Program-made: the position numbers and the translations under genes
The notes under the pieces: model-generated
What the model was told of the DNA's origin: nothing
Seen by the model: the letters and a program-made list of their open reading frames with translations, nothing else
The model's database searches: none
Origin: Natribaculum luteum
Lineage (GTDB): Archaea > Halobacteriota > Halobacteria > Halobacteriales > Natrialbaceae
NCBI RefSeq assembly: GCF_023008545.1
Contig: NZ_CP095397.1
Span: 434,001 to 498,000, forward strand
Direction: 5' to 3'
Length of the DNA stretch: 64,000 nt
Shown: piece by piece, positions 47,818 through 57,621 of the stretch
How the letters are laid out: each line of letters opens with the position of its first letter
Position numbering within the stretch: the stretch's first letter is position 1

Positions 47818-49029
47818 ATGGCACCCCGACTCCCCGACCGCGAGTTCGAGGCTCGATTCGAGCGCGTTCGCGACCGCCTCGCCGAAACCGACGCCGACGC
47901 CGGCGTCTGGTTCGACGCGACGAGCATCGAGTACCTCACCGGCTTCGACCACATCCAGACCGAACGGCCCGTCGTCCTGGCGGTCACCGACGAGCGCGTC
48001 GAGATCACCGTCCCCCGCCTCGAGGTCGAGCGCGTCCGCGCGAATCCGCGGATCGACGCGGTCGCCCACTACGGCGACTATCCCAGCGGCGGCCCGATCG
48101 CGGTCGCCGTCGAGATGCTCGAGGGGCTCGGTGTCGACGCCGTCGCGGCCGACGCCGAGGGCGCGCCGGGAACGATGGGCTACCAGGGGCCGTCGCTGTC
48201 GGACGTGAGCGACCTCGAGGTCGAGACCCAGGACTGGATCCGTCGGATGCGCTGGGAGAAGTCGGCGGCGGAAGTCGACCTCGTCCGCGAGTCGGCGCGG
48301 TGGGCCAACCTGGGCCATCGCTATCTGGCCGACTACACCGAACCCGGCGCACACCCGGTGACGGTGAGCCAGCGCGCCTCGATGGACGCCTCGCGGGCGA
48401 TGCTCGACGCGCTCGGCGACCGGTACGTCGCCCGCACGCGCGGGAGCGGCCCCGTCCACGCGGGGTACATCACGGGCGAGCAGACCAGACTCCCACACGG
48501 CCACACCGCGAACCGCCGACTCGAGGAAGGCGACGTCCTGATCACGGGCGCGACGGCGAACGTCGACGGCTACTACTCCGAACTCGAGCGGACGATGTTC
48601 CTCGGTGAACCGACCGACGAGCAGGTCCACTACTTCGAACTCATGTGCGAGGCCCAGTCGATCGCGATCGACGCGCTCGGTCCCGGCGTCCCGATCGCGT
48701 CCGTCGACGAGGCGGTGTGGTCGTACTTCGACGAGCAGGGCGTCGCCGACCTCGCCCAGCACCACGTCGGCCACAACATCGGGCTCGGCGGCCACGAACC
48801 GCCGTACATCGACCGGGGCTGGGGCGGCCACTGCGAGTCGTCGCACACGGAGTACGACGAGGACGACGCCGTGATGCGTCCTGGCCAGATCTACACGATC
48901 GAGCCGGGGATCTACACGGACACCTACGGCTACCGCCACTCGGATACGATCGCGATCACCGACGACGGCGTCGAGTGGCTCACGTACTTCCCGCGTGACC
49001 TCGAGGGGAACGTGATCGCACTCGAGTGA
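47818..49029 (+). CDS. M24-family (creatinase/Xaa-Pro peptidase-like) protein with altered metal ligands
   Basis: A 403-residue pita-bread-fold protein: N-terminal creatinase-like domain (1-140) and C-terminal M24 domain. Of the five metal ligands of aminopeptidase P, the first Asp appears replaced by Thr243 (LITGAT) and the second by Glu255 (YYSELERT); the His in VGHNIG (H319) and the Glu in IEPGIY (E362) are kept; the last Glu is in a RHSD sequence (Ser375). It may be a non-metal hydrolase like creatinase, or use an alternative site. It follows aIF2-beta by about 120 nt. Confidence 0.85.
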   Translation: MAPRLPDREFEARFERVRDRLAETDADAGVWFDATSIEYLTGFDHIQTERPVVLAVTDERVEITVPRLEVERVRANPRIDAVAHYGDYPSGGPIAVAVEMLEGLGVDAVAADAEGAPGTMGYQGPSLSDVSDLEVETQDWIRRMRWEKSAAEVDLVRESARWANLGHRYLADYTEPGAHPVTVSQRASMDASRAMLDALGDRYVARTRGSGPVHAGYITGEQTRLPHGHTANRRLEEGDVLITGATANVDGYYSELERTMFLGEPTDEQVHYFELMCEAQSIAIDALGPGVPIASVDEAVWSYFDEQGVADLAQHHVGHNIGLGGHEPPYIDRGWGGHCESSHTEYDEDDAVMRPGQIYTIEPGIYTDTYGYRHSDTIAITDDGVEWLTYFPRDLEGNVIALE

Positions 49030-49143
49030 TGCTCGACCGAGAGTCGATCCAGTCGTCGACGATCACACTCCATAGACGGAGCACGGCGGGGGTACAGCGA
49101 CGCTTCCGCTAGTCTAAAGTCAACTTGTGCTAGTCACACGAAC

Positions 49144-49770
49144 GTGGCAGTATCGTTCGACCTCTTCGGGACGCTCGTCAGCATCGAGAAGCCGGCGGAC
49201 CCGGCTGCAACCGTCGCGGCTGAACTCGCGGCCCGGGACGTCGACGTCTCGGACGACTGGAACGCGCTCTACGCGCAGCGACACGTCGACGCGCCCGAAG
49301 GGGCCGAAGTGCCGCTACCGGCACACGTCGGCGCGGCGCTCTCGAGTCGGGGGATCGACTACGAGGGAAACGCCGTCCGGCGGGCGGTCGTCGCGGCTTT
49401 CGACCCCGACGTCGAGACGAGAGACGGCGCGCTCGAGGCGGTCGCCGCTGCTCGCGAGTACGGCCCTGTCGCGATCTGTTCGAACTGTAGCGTCCCAGAA
49501 CTCGTCTCCCGGACGCTCGTCCGGTCGGCGTTCGAACGCGAGGACTTCGACGCGATCGTGACCAGCGCCGGCTGTGGCTGGCGCAAACCCGCGCCCGAGA
49601 TCTTCGAGGTGACGGCGGACCGTCTGGGCGTCACGGTCGAGGACCTCGTCCACGTCGGCGACGATCCGCGAACGGACGGCGGCATCGAGAGAGTCGGCGG
49701 AACGGCGATTTCGATCGCCGAGGTCCCACTGCGCGAGGTGCCGGCGCGACTGGAGGCGGTCGACGGATGA
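49144..49770 (+). CDS. HAD-family hydrolase
   Basis: A 208-residue haloacid dehalogenase-like phosphatase starting at a GTG. Motif I is SFDLFGTLV (the nucleophile Asp would be the first acidic residue, followed by Leu-Phe-Gly-Thr rather than the usual second Asp), motif II AICSNCSVP, motif III-like WRKPAPEIFE and motif IV HVGDDPRTDGG. It directly precedes cbiB on the same strand, 28 nt apart, so a phosphatase role in cobalamin synthesis (for example on alpha-ribazole phosphate) is possible but unproven. Confidence 0.85.
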   Translation: MAVSFDLFGTLVSIEKPADPAATVAAELAARDVDVSDDWNALYAQRHVDAPEGAEVPLPAHVGAALSSRGIDYEGNAVRRAVVAAFDPDVETRDGALEAVAAAREYGPVAICSNCSVPELVSRTLVRSAFEREDFDAIVTSAGCGWRKPAPEIFEVTADRLGVTVEDLVHVGDDPRTDGGIERVGGTAISIAEVPLREVPARLEAVDG

Positions 49771-49798
49771 ACGTGCGGCGAGCGGAGGCGACGATTCA

Positions 49799-50764
49799 GT
49801 GACGTTTACGGCGACGCTTACGGTTCTCGCGATTATCGGCCTCGCGTTCGGTCTCGATCTGGCTGTCGGCGAACCGCCCGACGCCGTCCACCCCGTCGCC
49901 TGGTTCGGTCGCGTCGTCGCCCTCGTCGACCGGGAGTGGACGGAAAGCGAGCGTGGCCAGCGACTGGTCGGCGTCGTGATCGCCGTCTGTCTCCCGCTGG
50001 CCGCCGCGGGAGTCGTCGGCGGTCTCGTTCTCGTCGCGTCGGCGGCCGATCCGCTGGCCGGCGCGGTCGCGGCCGCCCTCGTCCTCTTTCTGACGACCAG
50101 CCTGCGGATGCTCCTCGAGCTCACCCGGACGGTCGTCGAGGGAAGCGCGTCGGACCTCGAGGAGACCCGCGGCGTCGTCCGCGGACTCGTCGGCCGGGAC
50201 GCGACGGCCCTCTCGCCGGCGTTGCTTCGAAGCGCCGCCGTCGAGAGCGCGGGCGAGAACCTCGCGGACGGACTGGTCGCGAGCGTGCTCCCCTTCGCCG
50301 TGCTCGCGCCGGTTTCGCTTCCGGCTGCGGCCGCCGCCGCGGCGTGGGTGAAAGCCGTCAACACGCTCGACTCGATGCTCGGCTACCGGTCGAAGCCGAT
50401 CGGCACCGCGAGCGCCAGACTCGACGACACTGTCATGTGGCTCCCCGCTCGCGTCGCCGCGCTCGCCATCGCCATCGTCGCCGTCGATCCGGGCGCGATC
50501 CGACGCGCGCGGCGGTGGGCGCGCGTCCCTACCTCGCCGAACTCCGGGTGGCCGATGGCGACGCTCGCCTGCGCGCTCGAGGTGCGACTCGAGAAGCCCG
50601 ACGCCTACGTGCTGTGTGCGGACGGGGCGCTTCCGACGGTCGACGACGGCGAGCGGGCCGTCCGACTCGTCGGAGCGGCGGGTGCGGTCGTCGTCTTCCT
50701 CGCCGCCGTCCTCGCGGTCGTCTCGCCTGCGGCCGTGGCGGCGCTGACGGGGGTGGGGCCGTGA
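49799..50764 (+). CDS. cbiB: adenosylcobinamide-phosphate synthase CbiB (CobD)
   Basis: A 321-residue membrane protein that attaches the aminopropanol (phosphate) arm to adenosylcobyric acid. The family start DLAVGEPPDAVHPVAWFGR is at about 19-37, with ESAGENLADGLVASVLPF and KAVNTLDSMLGYRSKPIGTASARLDD in the middle and C-terminal GWPMATLACALEVRLEKP. Four to five hydrophobic segments. The start is a GTG (49799). Its TGA overlaps the GTG of cobS by 4 nt. It works with the threonine-phosphate decarboxylase encoded at 53076. Confidence 0.94.
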   Translation: MTFTATLTVLAIIGLAFGLDLAVGEPPDAVHPVAWFGRVVALVDREWTESERGQRLVGVVIAVCLPLAAAGVVGGLVLVASAADPLAGAVAAALVLFLTTSLRMLLELTRTVVEGSASDLEETRGVVRGLVGRDATALSPALLRSAAVESAGENLADGLVASVLPFAVLAPVSLPAAAAAAAWVKAVNTLDSMLGYRSKPIGTASARLDDTVMWLPARVAALAIAIVAVDPGAIRRARRWARVPTSPNSGWPMATLACALEVRLEKPDAYVLCADGALPTVDDGERAVRLVGAAGAVVVFLAAVLAVVSPAAVAALTGVGP

Positions 50765-51519
50765 CGCGATCGCTGTGTGCGCTCCGGGGTGCCGTCGCCT
50801 TCCTCACGCGCCTGCCGGTCGGCAGCCGCGAGGGCGACTGGGAGGCGTTCCGCGAGACGCCGGCGGTCTTTCCCGTGGTCGGATTCGTCGTCGGCGCACT
50901 CGCGGCGCTGCCCCTGCTCGCGGGGCCGGCGCTGCCAGCGCCGACGGTCGCGCTCGGCTACCTGCTTGCGGTCTACCTCGTGACCGGCATCCACCACCTC
51001 GACGGCGTCGCTGACCTCGGCGACGCGCTCGTGGTCCACGGCGACGCCGACCGGCGACGCGAGGTCCTGAAGGACACGACGACCGGCGTCGGCGCGCTGC
51101 TCGCGGTGAGCGTCACGGTCGCCGGCGTCGGACTTGGAGGCCTCTCGCTCGCCGGAGTGCCGGCGCTCGTCGCCGTCGGCGTCGCCGTCGCGGCGGAGGT
51201 CGGCGCGAAACTCGGCATGGCCGCCCTCTCGTGTTTCGCCACGGCCGCCCACGAGGGAATGGGCTCGAGTTTCACCGACGGCGTCGGACCGGCGGCGTTC
51301 GCCCTCCCGGCGGCGCTCGCCGTTCCCGCGGCCGCGCTCACCTGGCCGACCCCCGCCGCCGCGGTCGCCCTCTGTGGCGCGCTCGGTGGCGCGGGGATTC
51401 CCTGGCTCTGGGCGCGCTGGCGACTCGAGGGCGTCACCGGCGACGTCTTCGGTGCGGCGAACGAACTCGGCCGGGTCGCCGGCCTGCACGCGGGGGTGAT
51501 CGCGTGGACGCTCTCCTGA
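50761..51519 (+). CDS. cobS: adenosylcobinamide-GDP ribazoletransferase (cobalamin-5-phosphate synthase)
   Basis: A 252-residue integral membrane enzyme for the last joining step, adenosylcobinamide-GDP plus alpha-ribazole (or its phosphate). It shows [28 protein letters not shown] at the start, the metal-binding [15 protein letters not shown] with acidic residues near 80-90, and several hydrophobic helices. The GTG start at 50761 overlaps the cbiB stop; its own 3' end overlaps cobY by 16 nt. Confidence 0.95.
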   Translation: MTRSLCALRGAVAFLTRLPVGSREGDWEAFRETPAVFPVVGFVVGALAALPLLAGPALPAPTVALGYLLAVYLVTGIHHLDGVADLGDALVVHGDADRRREVLKDTTTGVGALLAVSVTVAGVGLGGLSLAGVPALVAVGVAVAAEVGAKLGMAALSCFATAAHEGMGSSFTDGVGPAAFALPAALAVPAAALTWPTPAAAVALCGALGGAGIPWLWARWRLEGVTGDVFGAANELGRVAGLHAGVIAWTLS

Positions 51520-52070
51520 TGTGTGGCGGACGCGGCACGCGCCTCGAGAGCGACCGCGAGAAACCGCTGTACCCCATCGACGGAGTGGCGATGGTCGACC
51601 GCGTCCTGCGGGCGCTCGCGGAGAGCGCCGTCGAGACGACGTACGCGGCCGTCTCGCCGAACGCACCCGAGACGCGCGACCACCTCGCGAGCGACGACGG
51701 CCCGGCACTGATCGACACGCCCGGCGAGGGCTACGTGACCGACCTCGGCGTCGCCCTCGAGTCGGAGGCGGTGACGACGCCGGTGCTCACCGTCGCGGCC
51801 GACCTCCCCCTGCTCGAGGCGGCGACGATCGATCGCGTGCTCGAGCGACACGACGACGGTTCGGCGACCGTGTGCGTTCCGGTCGCGCTGAAACGACGAC
51901 TCGGGGTGAGCGTCGACGCGACGCTCGCTCCACACCTCGCACCGACGGGCGTGAACGTCGTCGGTGCATCGACCGAGAGACAGATGACGTACGTACACTA
52001 CGACCCACGACTGGCACTCAACGTGAATCGACTCGAAGACGCGCGGATCGCGGAGGAACGATGCGAGTAG
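51504..52070 (+). CDS. cobY: GTP:adenosylcobinamide-phosphate guanylyltransferase
   Basis: A 188-residue MobA-like nucleotidyltransferase that replaces bacterial CobU in archaea. The GTP-binding signature [22 protein letters not shown] is at residues 4-25, followed by [16 protein letters not shown] with the metal-binding Asp. The GTG at 51504 is the only start that keeps the first strand, and puts the gene 16 nt inside cobS. The cobT-like gene begins 10 nt before its stop, so translation is coupled through the cluster. Confidence 0.92.
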   Translation: MDALLMCGGRGTRLESDREKPLYPIDGVAMVDRVLRALAESAVETTYAAVSPNAPETRDHLASDDGPALIDTPGEGYVTDLGVALESEAVTTPVLTVAADLPLLEAATIDRVLERHDDGSATVCVPVALKRRLGVSVDATLAPHLAPTGVNVVGASTERQMTYVHYDPRLALNVNRLEDARIAEERCE

Positions 52071-53086
52071 TGCTGGCGACGGGGACGACGGAGACGGCGC
52101 TGATCGACGGCATCAGCGCGGCGGGTGCGGCCCCCGAACTGATGGCGCACACGCCGTCGGCCGACGCCGAAATCGTCGTCTACGGCGAACCGACCGCCGC
52201 ACCGGTGACGCCCGTCAGCCCGACCGGCTGTCCGACGCCCGCGGCGATCACCCGGGCGGTGCGCGAGGTGGTCGGCTTCGACGTGGCGATCCTCGACGCC
52301 GGCCTCGCGAAACCGACGGCCGCCCCGACGGTCGACCTCGGGGCGAATCCCGGCGAGGACGTCCGCGAACCGACGGCGGTGCCGGACGCGGCGACCATCT
52401 TCGACCGCGCGTACGACTACGGCGCGAGCCTCCCCGACGAGGAGGTGCTGATCGGCGAGACGATCCCGGGCGGCACGACGACGGCCCTCGGCGTCCTCAC
52501 CGCCCTCGGCGAACCGCTCGGCGTCTCCTCGTCGCTCCCCGAGAACCCGCTCGAGCGAAAACGGGCGGTCGTCGACGAGGCGCTGGCGGCCAGCGACCTC
52601 GCATCGGGCGACTGCGCCGGCGACCCGTTCGCGGCCGTCGAGAGTGTGGGCGACCCCGTCCAGGCCGCCGTGGCTGGCGTCTCCGCGGGTGCGCTCGAGC
52701 GCGGCGCGTCGGTGACGCTGGCCGGCGGCACGCAACTGGTCGCGGTGTCGGCGCTACTCCGGCACGCGGACGTCGACGGGCCGCTAACGCTCGCGACCAC
52801 CTCGTTCGTCGCCGACGATCCGGGGGTCGACCTCGAGACCGCAGCAGAGCGGTTCGACCTCGAGGTCGTCGCCACCGACCCCGGCTTCGAGCAGAGCGAG
52901 CACGTGGCGATGGAACGCTACTGTGCCGGCGAGGCGAAAGAGGGCGTCGCGATGGGCGGGACGCTCTCGCTCGTTCCCGACGGAAAGTTGGGCGCGGTTC
53001 GGGATCGACTCGAGGCGGTCTGCGATCGGCTCGGCATCGACGCCGACGGCGGCCCGACGGGCGCGGACGGTGACGATGGAGCCTGA
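52061..53086 (+). CDS. cobT: nicotinate-nucleotide--dimethylbenzimidazole phosphoribosyltransferase-like protein (archaeal CobT family)
   Basis: A 341-residue protein of the archaeal CobT-like family (TIGR00303/DUF105), thought to activate the lower ligand base as its ribotide. Conserved stretches are [47 protein letters not shown] and [28 protein letters not shown]. It is not the classic bacterial CobT by sequence pattern, so base specificity is uncertain. It overlaps cobY by 10 nt and the decarboxylase gene by 11 nt. Confidence 0.88.
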   Translation: MRVVLATGTTETALIDGISAAGAAPELMAHTPSADAEIVVYGEPTAAPVTPVSPTGCPTPAAITRAVREVVGFDVAILDAGLAKPTAAPTVDLGANPGEDVREPTAVPDAATIFDRAYDYGASLPDEEVLIGETIPGGTTTALGVLTALGEPLGVSSSLPENPLERKRAVVDEALAASDLASGDCAGDPFAAVESVGDPVQAAVAGVSAGALERGASVTLAGGTQLVAVSALLRHADVDGPLTLATTSFVADDPGVDLETAAERFDLEVVATDPGFEQSEHVAMERYCAGEAKEGVAMGGTLSLVPDGKLGAVRDRLEAVCDRLGIDADGGPTGADGDDGA

Positions 53087-54086
53087 CGCGATACGGTCGG
53101 GCGAGCGGGTCCCCCACGGCGGCGAGACGGACCCGGCAGTGCTCGACTTCAGCGCCAATATCAACCCGCGCTATCCCGACGGCGTCGCCGAAATCTACGA
53201 CATGGCACTCGGAGAGTCGCGACGGTATCCCGACGACGACTACCCCGCATACCGCGATGCCGCAGCCGAATACGTCGACTGCGACCCGGCGGACGTGATC
53301 CCCACGCCCGGCGGCCTCGCCGCGATCCGGCTGACTCTCGAGACGGTCCTCGAGGCCGGCGACGAGGTCCTGGTGCCGTACCCGAGTTTCGGCGAGTACG
53401 CCCGCGAGGTTCGCCTGCAGGGTGGCTCGCCGTTTTTCGTCCGCTACGACGAACTGCTCGGCACCGATCCCGGCCGGTACGACCTGGCGATCGTCTGCAC
53501 GCCGAACAACCCGACGGGCGAGGCGGCGGACCCGAACGCGCTCGCGGCGTTCGCGGATCGCTGCGTCGAGGGCGGAACGACCCTGCTGGTCGACGAGGCG
53601 TTCCTCGGGTTCACCGACCTGCCGTCGATGGCCGGCCGCGAGGGCGTCGTCGTCGCCCGGTCGCTGACGAAACTGTTCGGCCTCCCGGGGTTGCGAGCCG
53701 GCTTCGCCGTCGCGACCGGCGACCTCCGGGACGCACTCGAGACGGCGCGTCCCGCCTGGAGCCTCGGAACGCCGGCCGCCGCGGTCGGCGCACACTGCAT
53801 GCGCGCCCGCGAGTTCGTCCGCGAGACGCGCGAGCGGGTCAACCGGGAGCGCGACCGGATGCGCGCGCAACTCGAGTCGCGGTTTCGCGCGTACCCATCC
53901 GACGCGCCGTACCTCCTGCTCGAGGTCGGGGATCGCGACGTCGACGACCTGCTCGCACACGCCCGCGGAGCGGGGATCGCGCTCCGGGACGCGCGGACGT
54001 TCCGCGGTCTGGACTCGCACGTCCGCGTCGCTGTGAAAGATCGCGAGGCGAACGACCGACTGCTCGAGGTGCTGTGCAGTGCGTGA
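53076..54086 (+). CDS. cobD: L-threonine-O-3-phosphate decarboxylase (PLP aminotransferase fold)
   Basis: A 336-residue fold-type I PLP enzyme resembling histidinol-phosphate aminotransferase. [14 protein letters not shown] is the typical CobD/HisC start, CTPNNPTGE and [10 protein letters not shown] are the cofactor-binding Asn and Asp segments, and [15 protein letters not shown] carries the Schiff-base Lys. Genome context decides for threonine-phosphate decarboxylase, which supplies aminopropanol phosphate to CbiB. A HisC role cannot be excluded by sequence alone. Overlaps both neighbours by 8-11 nt. Confidence 0.87.
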   Translation: MEPDAIRSGERVPHGGETDPAVLDFSANINPRYPDGVAEIYDMALGESRRYPDDDYPAYRDAAAEYVDCDPADVIPTPGGLAAIRLTLETVLEAGDEVLVPYPSFGEYAREVRLQGGSPFFVRYDELLGTDPGRYDLAIVCTPNNPTGEAADPNALAAFADRCVEGGTTLLVDEAFLGFTDLPSMAGREGVVVARSLTKLFGLPGLRAGFAVATGDLRDALETARPAWSLGTPAAAVGAHCMRAREFVRETRERVNRERDRMRAQLESRFRAYPSDAPYLLLEVGDRDVDDLLAHARGAGIALRDARTFRGLDSHVRVAVKDREANDRLLEVLCSA

Positions 54087-54831
54087 GATCGACTACGAGG
54101 CGTCGCGCGTCGACGGCGTCCTCCGGGTTCGACGGCCGGGCACGGAGTGGCTCTCGACCGGCTGGAACGGCGGTCGCCGGGAGAGTGAGTGCGTCTACAA
54201 CGTCTCCGTGCCCGAGGGCTGGACCAGCGACGAGATCGGCGAGTACGTGTCCGACCGCCTCGAGCGGGCGGGATTCGACGCCGACGGGCCGGTCTTGCTG
54301 ACCGGCGTCGACCTCGAGCACGCACGAGGAGCGCGCTGTGGTCCCGTCACGGCCTACGCGACGGCAGGCGTTTCGAATCCTGCAGGGCTGCCGATGGACC
54401 CGCCGGGCGGCGAGTTACCGAACTGGGATCGAACGGATGGCGAGCCAGTCGGCACGGTGAACCTGATCGTCGGAACGACGCGGGCGCTCGGAGACGGGGC
54501 ACTCGCGAACCTGCTGACCGTCGCGGCGGAGGCGAAGGCGACGACCCTGCTGGCAGAAACCGGTTTTCCGGGGACCACGACTGACGCGGTCGTCGCCGGT
54601 CACGACCCCGACGGGCCGCTCGAGGAGTTCTCCGGGAGTGCGACGCCGGTCGGGGCGGCGACGCGAGCCTGCGTGCGCGAGGCGCTCCGGGCCGCACTCG
54701 CCTCGCGCTACGCGGAGACCGAAACGGCGGTCCCCGACTCCGTCTCGGCGGCGACCTACGGCGTCTCGACGGACGTGCGGGCCGAGGTGTTCTGCCCGGA
54801 ACGCGAGCGCGAAGGCAGGGTCGAACGCTGA
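54079..54831 (+). CDS. cbiZ: adenosylcobinamide amidohydrolase CbiZ
   Basis: A 250-residue salvage enzyme that strips the aminopropanol arm from imported cobinamide, giving adenosylcobyric acid for CbiB; this role is established in haloarchaea. The conserved core is YNVSVPEGWTSD, VLLTGVDLEHARGARCGPVTAYATAGVSNPAG and GTVNLIVGTTRALGDGALANLLTVAAEAKATTL. The start is a GTG at 54079, overlapping cobD by 8 nt. It closes the cluster, so de novo late steps and salvage are under one transcript. Confidence 0.93.
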   Translation: MREIDYEASRVDGVLRVRRPGTEWLSTGWNGGRRESECVYNVSVPEGWTSDEIGEYVSDRLERAGFDADGPVLLTGVDLEHARGARCGPVTAYATAGVSNPAGLPMDPPGGELPNWDRTDGEPVGTVNLIVGTTRALGDGALANLLTVAAEAKATTLLAETGFPGTTTDAVVAGHDPDGPLEEFSGSATPVGAATRACVREALRAALASRYAETETAVPDSVSAATYGVSTDVRAEVFCPEREREGRVER

Positions 54832-54845
54832 TCGGTTCCGGACGC

Positions 54846-56663
54846 CTACAGGCGAGTTACCGTCAGCGAACTTTCGCGGTCGAACTCGTGGAACAACTGC
54901 TGCCGGGCCGGTCGGACGTCCTCGTCGGTCGCCAGCCACGGGTCCGTCGTTCCGGGGTGTGGATCGAACCGGGGAGCGTTGCTGCTCGCGACCTCGAGTC
55001 TGAGCCAGTCGCCGGCGGGAACGCGGTGGTGGACGTTCCACATGTCGATGCGGACGAACATTGGCCCGTCGGGAACTTCGACCTCGCGGTCGCGGCCGTG
55101 TCGATATCGTGCCCGTCGAATCCCTTCACAGAGGTTGTACGCCTGGCCGTCGGCCGTCACGTGGACGAGTTTCGCCGTGAAGTCGGTGTCCGGTGCGTCC
55201 GTGGCGACCGTCAGGTCGGCGCACACCGGGCCGGCGAGTTCGATCGGGTCCGAAAGCGGCGGCGTGGTGTAGGTGCACACGTCCTCGCGCCGTTCGATCT
55301 CGCGCTGGTCGTAGACGCCGGGCTCGACGTCGCCACAGCAAAGCGGACCGCCGCGAGTTGGAACTGGATCGGTCGGATCGTGCGTCCAGGCGTCCGCCGG
55401 TTCGAACTTCGACGGCGGCGTCCGCTCGAGTCGACCGTCCGAGAGGTCGGTCGCGGCGGTCCCGTCGCTTCGCAGGAACCAGCGTTCCGGTCGGGCAGCC
55501 GTCGGCGGCCAGTCGTCGTGTCTCGTCCACTCGCCATCGCCCCCGTCGTCGGCGACCGTCGTGCGGAGCGTCTCGACCAGTCGTCCGTCGCTCGCGAAGG
55601 GACCGCGGGGCTCGTCGCGGACGTACGTGTCGAAAAACGCCATGTGGAGGTCCCAGACGCCGTACGCGTCGGCGCTCGCCTCTTCGCCGAAGGCGAGGTC
55701 GCCGATCTCGCTCGAGGTATTCTGGTGTGCCCACGGCCCGATCACGAGGTGCTGGGGTGCGGGCGAGCGGTCGCGCAACCCGGCGTAGTTGGCGACGGTT
55801 CCGCGCTGGCAGAGTTCGTACCAGCCGGTGACGTGGAGTCCAGGGACGTCGATCCTGTCGTACTCGGGTTCCGGGTCGAACGAGCGCCAGAACTCGTCGT
55901 ACGTCGGCCGAGTGGTCCAGGCGTCCCAGTGGGGAACGAGATCGCCCGGCGTCAGGCCGGCCGGCAGGTCGACAGCCTCGAGGACGCGTTCCGGGAGGTC
56001 GACCAGCGGCCGTGACTCGGTCGTCGCCTCGAGTCGGTCGAGGGCGTCCTCGAGGGCGTCGTGTGCGGCCGCGGCGGTCTCGTCGTCGAGTCGATCGGCC
56101 TCCTGAAGTCGGTCGACCGTGTGGCCGGCGACGGACTGTCCGAGCGACCAGGTGACGTAGGTCATCGCGCTCATCGCGCCGTCCTGGAAGAAGTCGGCCT
56201 GGTGGAGGTCGCTCGGGGAGAACATCGGGGCGATCGCGGCCAGGCCATCGGGGCGCTCGGCGGCAGCGAACAGCTGGACCTGGCCAGGGGACGAGCCGCC
56301 GTACATCCCGACGCGGCCGTTCGACCACAGGCGGTCGGCCAGCCACTCGACGGTCGCAGCGCCGTCGCTCGCCTCGTGGACCCAGGGCAGGAATTCGCCG
56401 TCGCTATCGCCCCGGCCGCGGGTGTCCTCGTACGCGACCGCGTAGCCGGCGTCGAGCGCGCGTGCGGCGACGCCCAGCCCCTCGGGGTCGTCGGGCCGGC
56501 CGTACGGCGTCCGCTGGAGAAGCGTCGGCAGGTCACTTCGCCCTTCCGGGCGGAACACGCGAATCGCGAGGTCCGTCCCGTCCGCTGCTTCGTGGGTGTA
56601 GTCGTCGGTGCGATACGGCTCGATCGGGGGTTCGGAGTCTGTCGACTCCTCGTCGTCACTCAT
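54846..56663 (-). CDS. CocE/NonD family serine hydrolase (X-Pro dipeptidyl-peptidase S15-like)
   Basis: A 605-residue hydrolase. The alpha/beta hydrolase core has YEDTRGRGDSDGEF before the nucleophile elbow GMYGGSSPGQ with Ser124, an Asp in the region of DRIDVPGLHVTGWYELC, and His in IGPWAHQN. The C-terminal 230 residues form the jelly-roll X-Pro dipeptidyl-peptidase domain (LAGPVCADLTVATDAPDTDFTAKLVHV). Substrates of relatives are esters or acyl amides. The Met at 56663 is preferred; the frame continues to 57050 over the start of the next gene. Convergent with cbiZ. Confidence 0.9.
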   Translation of the reverse strand: MSDDEESTDSEPPIEPYRTDDYTHEAADGTDLAIRVFRPEGRSDLPTLLQRTPYGRPDDPEGLGVAARALDAGYAVAYEDTRGRGDSDGEFLPWVHEASDGAATVEWLADRLWSNGRVGMYGGSSPGQVQLFAAAERPDGLAAIAPMFSPSDLHQADFFQDGAMSAMTYVTWSLGQSVAGHTVDRLQEADRLDDETAAAAHDALEDALDRLEATTESRPLVDLPERVLEAVDLPAGLTPGDLVPHWDAWTTRPTYDEFWRSFDPEPEYDRIDVPGLHVTGWYELCQRGTVANYAGLRDRSPAPQHLVIGPWAHQNTSSEIGDLAFGEEASADAYGVWDLHMAFFDTYVRDEPRGPFASDGRLVETLRTTVADDGGDGEWTRHDDWPPTAARPERWFLRSDGTAATDLSDGRLERTPPSKFEPADAWTHDPTDPVPTRGGPLCCGDVEPGVYDQREIERREDVCTYTTPPLSDPIELAGPVCADLTVATDAPDTDFTAKLVHVTADGQAYNLCEGIRRARYRHGRDREVEVPDGPMFVRIDMWNVHHRVPAGDWLRLEVASSNAPRFDPHPGTTDPWLATDEDVRPARQQLFHEFDRESSLTVTRL

Positions 56664-56897
56664 GATTACTCGAGAGATCGGTTCGGTGTTCGATGCGACT
56701 GGCAGTCGGATGGGCGTCGGGCGTCCGTCCGGGCGGACGGAACGGCAGAAGCGAAGCGGGTCATCGATCGACTCGGTTGCGTACGCTACCGAGACCCGGC
56801 GCATAACGACTTCGATACGTCGACGGACGAATCGCGGTCGAGCGATCGCCGACCGCGGCCGATAGTATATAATTCGCGCCGATCCAAACCGGACCCG

Positions 56898-57326
56898 ATG
56901 GCTGGAGACGCCGATCCGTCCACGATTCGTTCGCTCGCCGTCTCGAAGGAGGACGTCGTGAACGCATTCGTCTACGGACGAGAGAATCCCGGCACCGCCG
57001 TCCTCCGTGCGACGCCGCCGTTTCACGGGCGAATGCGCGCTCGCATCCACGTCTACCAGGTCGACGATACGAGGCTAACGGGCGCGATTCACGTCCACCC
57101 CGCCGACCTCCTCGAGAGCGAGGTCGTCGAGGAGTACCCCGCGCTCGAGGGCGTCGAGGACGACCTCGCGGCCGGCGACGGCGAAGCCGACCCCGAACGG
57201 GTCCGCGAGGAACACGCGAGGGCACTCGAGGAGTGGCAAAAGCGAGCGCGAGAACGGATCGTCGACGACGTCGGCCTCGAGGTCGACGGAGTGGAGGTCC
57301 ACGTCGACGTCAAGACGCTCGGCTGA
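56898..57326 (+). CDS. conserved haloarchaeal protein of unknown function
   Basis: A 142-residue acidic protein. The middle RATPPFHGRMRARIHVYQVDDTRLTGAIHVHPADLLESEVVEEYP looks like a compact alpha/beta domain, and a charged helix (EEHARALEEWQKRARERI) leads to a final strand VDGVEVHVDVKTLG. No Cys, no membrane segment, no named family recognised. The AT-rich box TATATAATTC at 56866-56875 lies about 25 nt before the ATG, fitting a leaderless mRNA. Confidence 0.8.
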   Translation: MAGDADPSTIRSLAVSKEDVVNAFVYGRENPGTAVLRATPPFHGRMRARIHVYQVDDTRLTGAIHVHPADLLESEVVEEYPALEGVEDDLAAGDGEADPERVREEHARALEEWQKRARERIVDDVGLEVDGVEVHVDVKTLG

Positions 57327-57407
57327 GCGGGACGTCGCCGTCGTCTCACACTTTCACTTTCACCGCGGACGGGTCGACTTGACGTACTGTCAGTCGAATC
57401 GACACCT

Positions 57408-57599
57408 ATGCACGTCAGCGCGAAGCGAACCGAAGACGGGACCGACGAGACGCCGACGGTCGACCCGCGACGGCGGCGCATCGACGTCACCGACGTGACG
57501 GCCGGACGCGTCCAGGAGTACGTCCGCGAGAACGTCGGCACGGAGCGCGTCTCACTCGAGCACCGCGGCGCGCGAACCTACCTCCTCGTCGAGAAGTGA
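57408..57599 (+). CDS. small conserved protein, 63 residues, unknown function
   Basis: A short basic-to-acidic protein starting MHVSAKRTEDGTDETPTVDP. The second half, RRIDVTDVTAGRVQEYVRENVGTERVSLEHRGARTYLLVEK, has a helix then two strands and looks folded. It sits 80 nt after the previous gene on the same strand and its stop nearly meets the convergent THEP1 gene. Composition is typical of the genome. No function suggested. Confidence 0.65.
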   Translation: MHVSAKRTEDGTDETPTVDPRRRRIDVTDVTAGRVQEYVRENVGTERVSLEHRGARTYLLVEK

Positions 57600-57621
57600 T
57601 ACTGTCGGTACGAGCCGTCGA

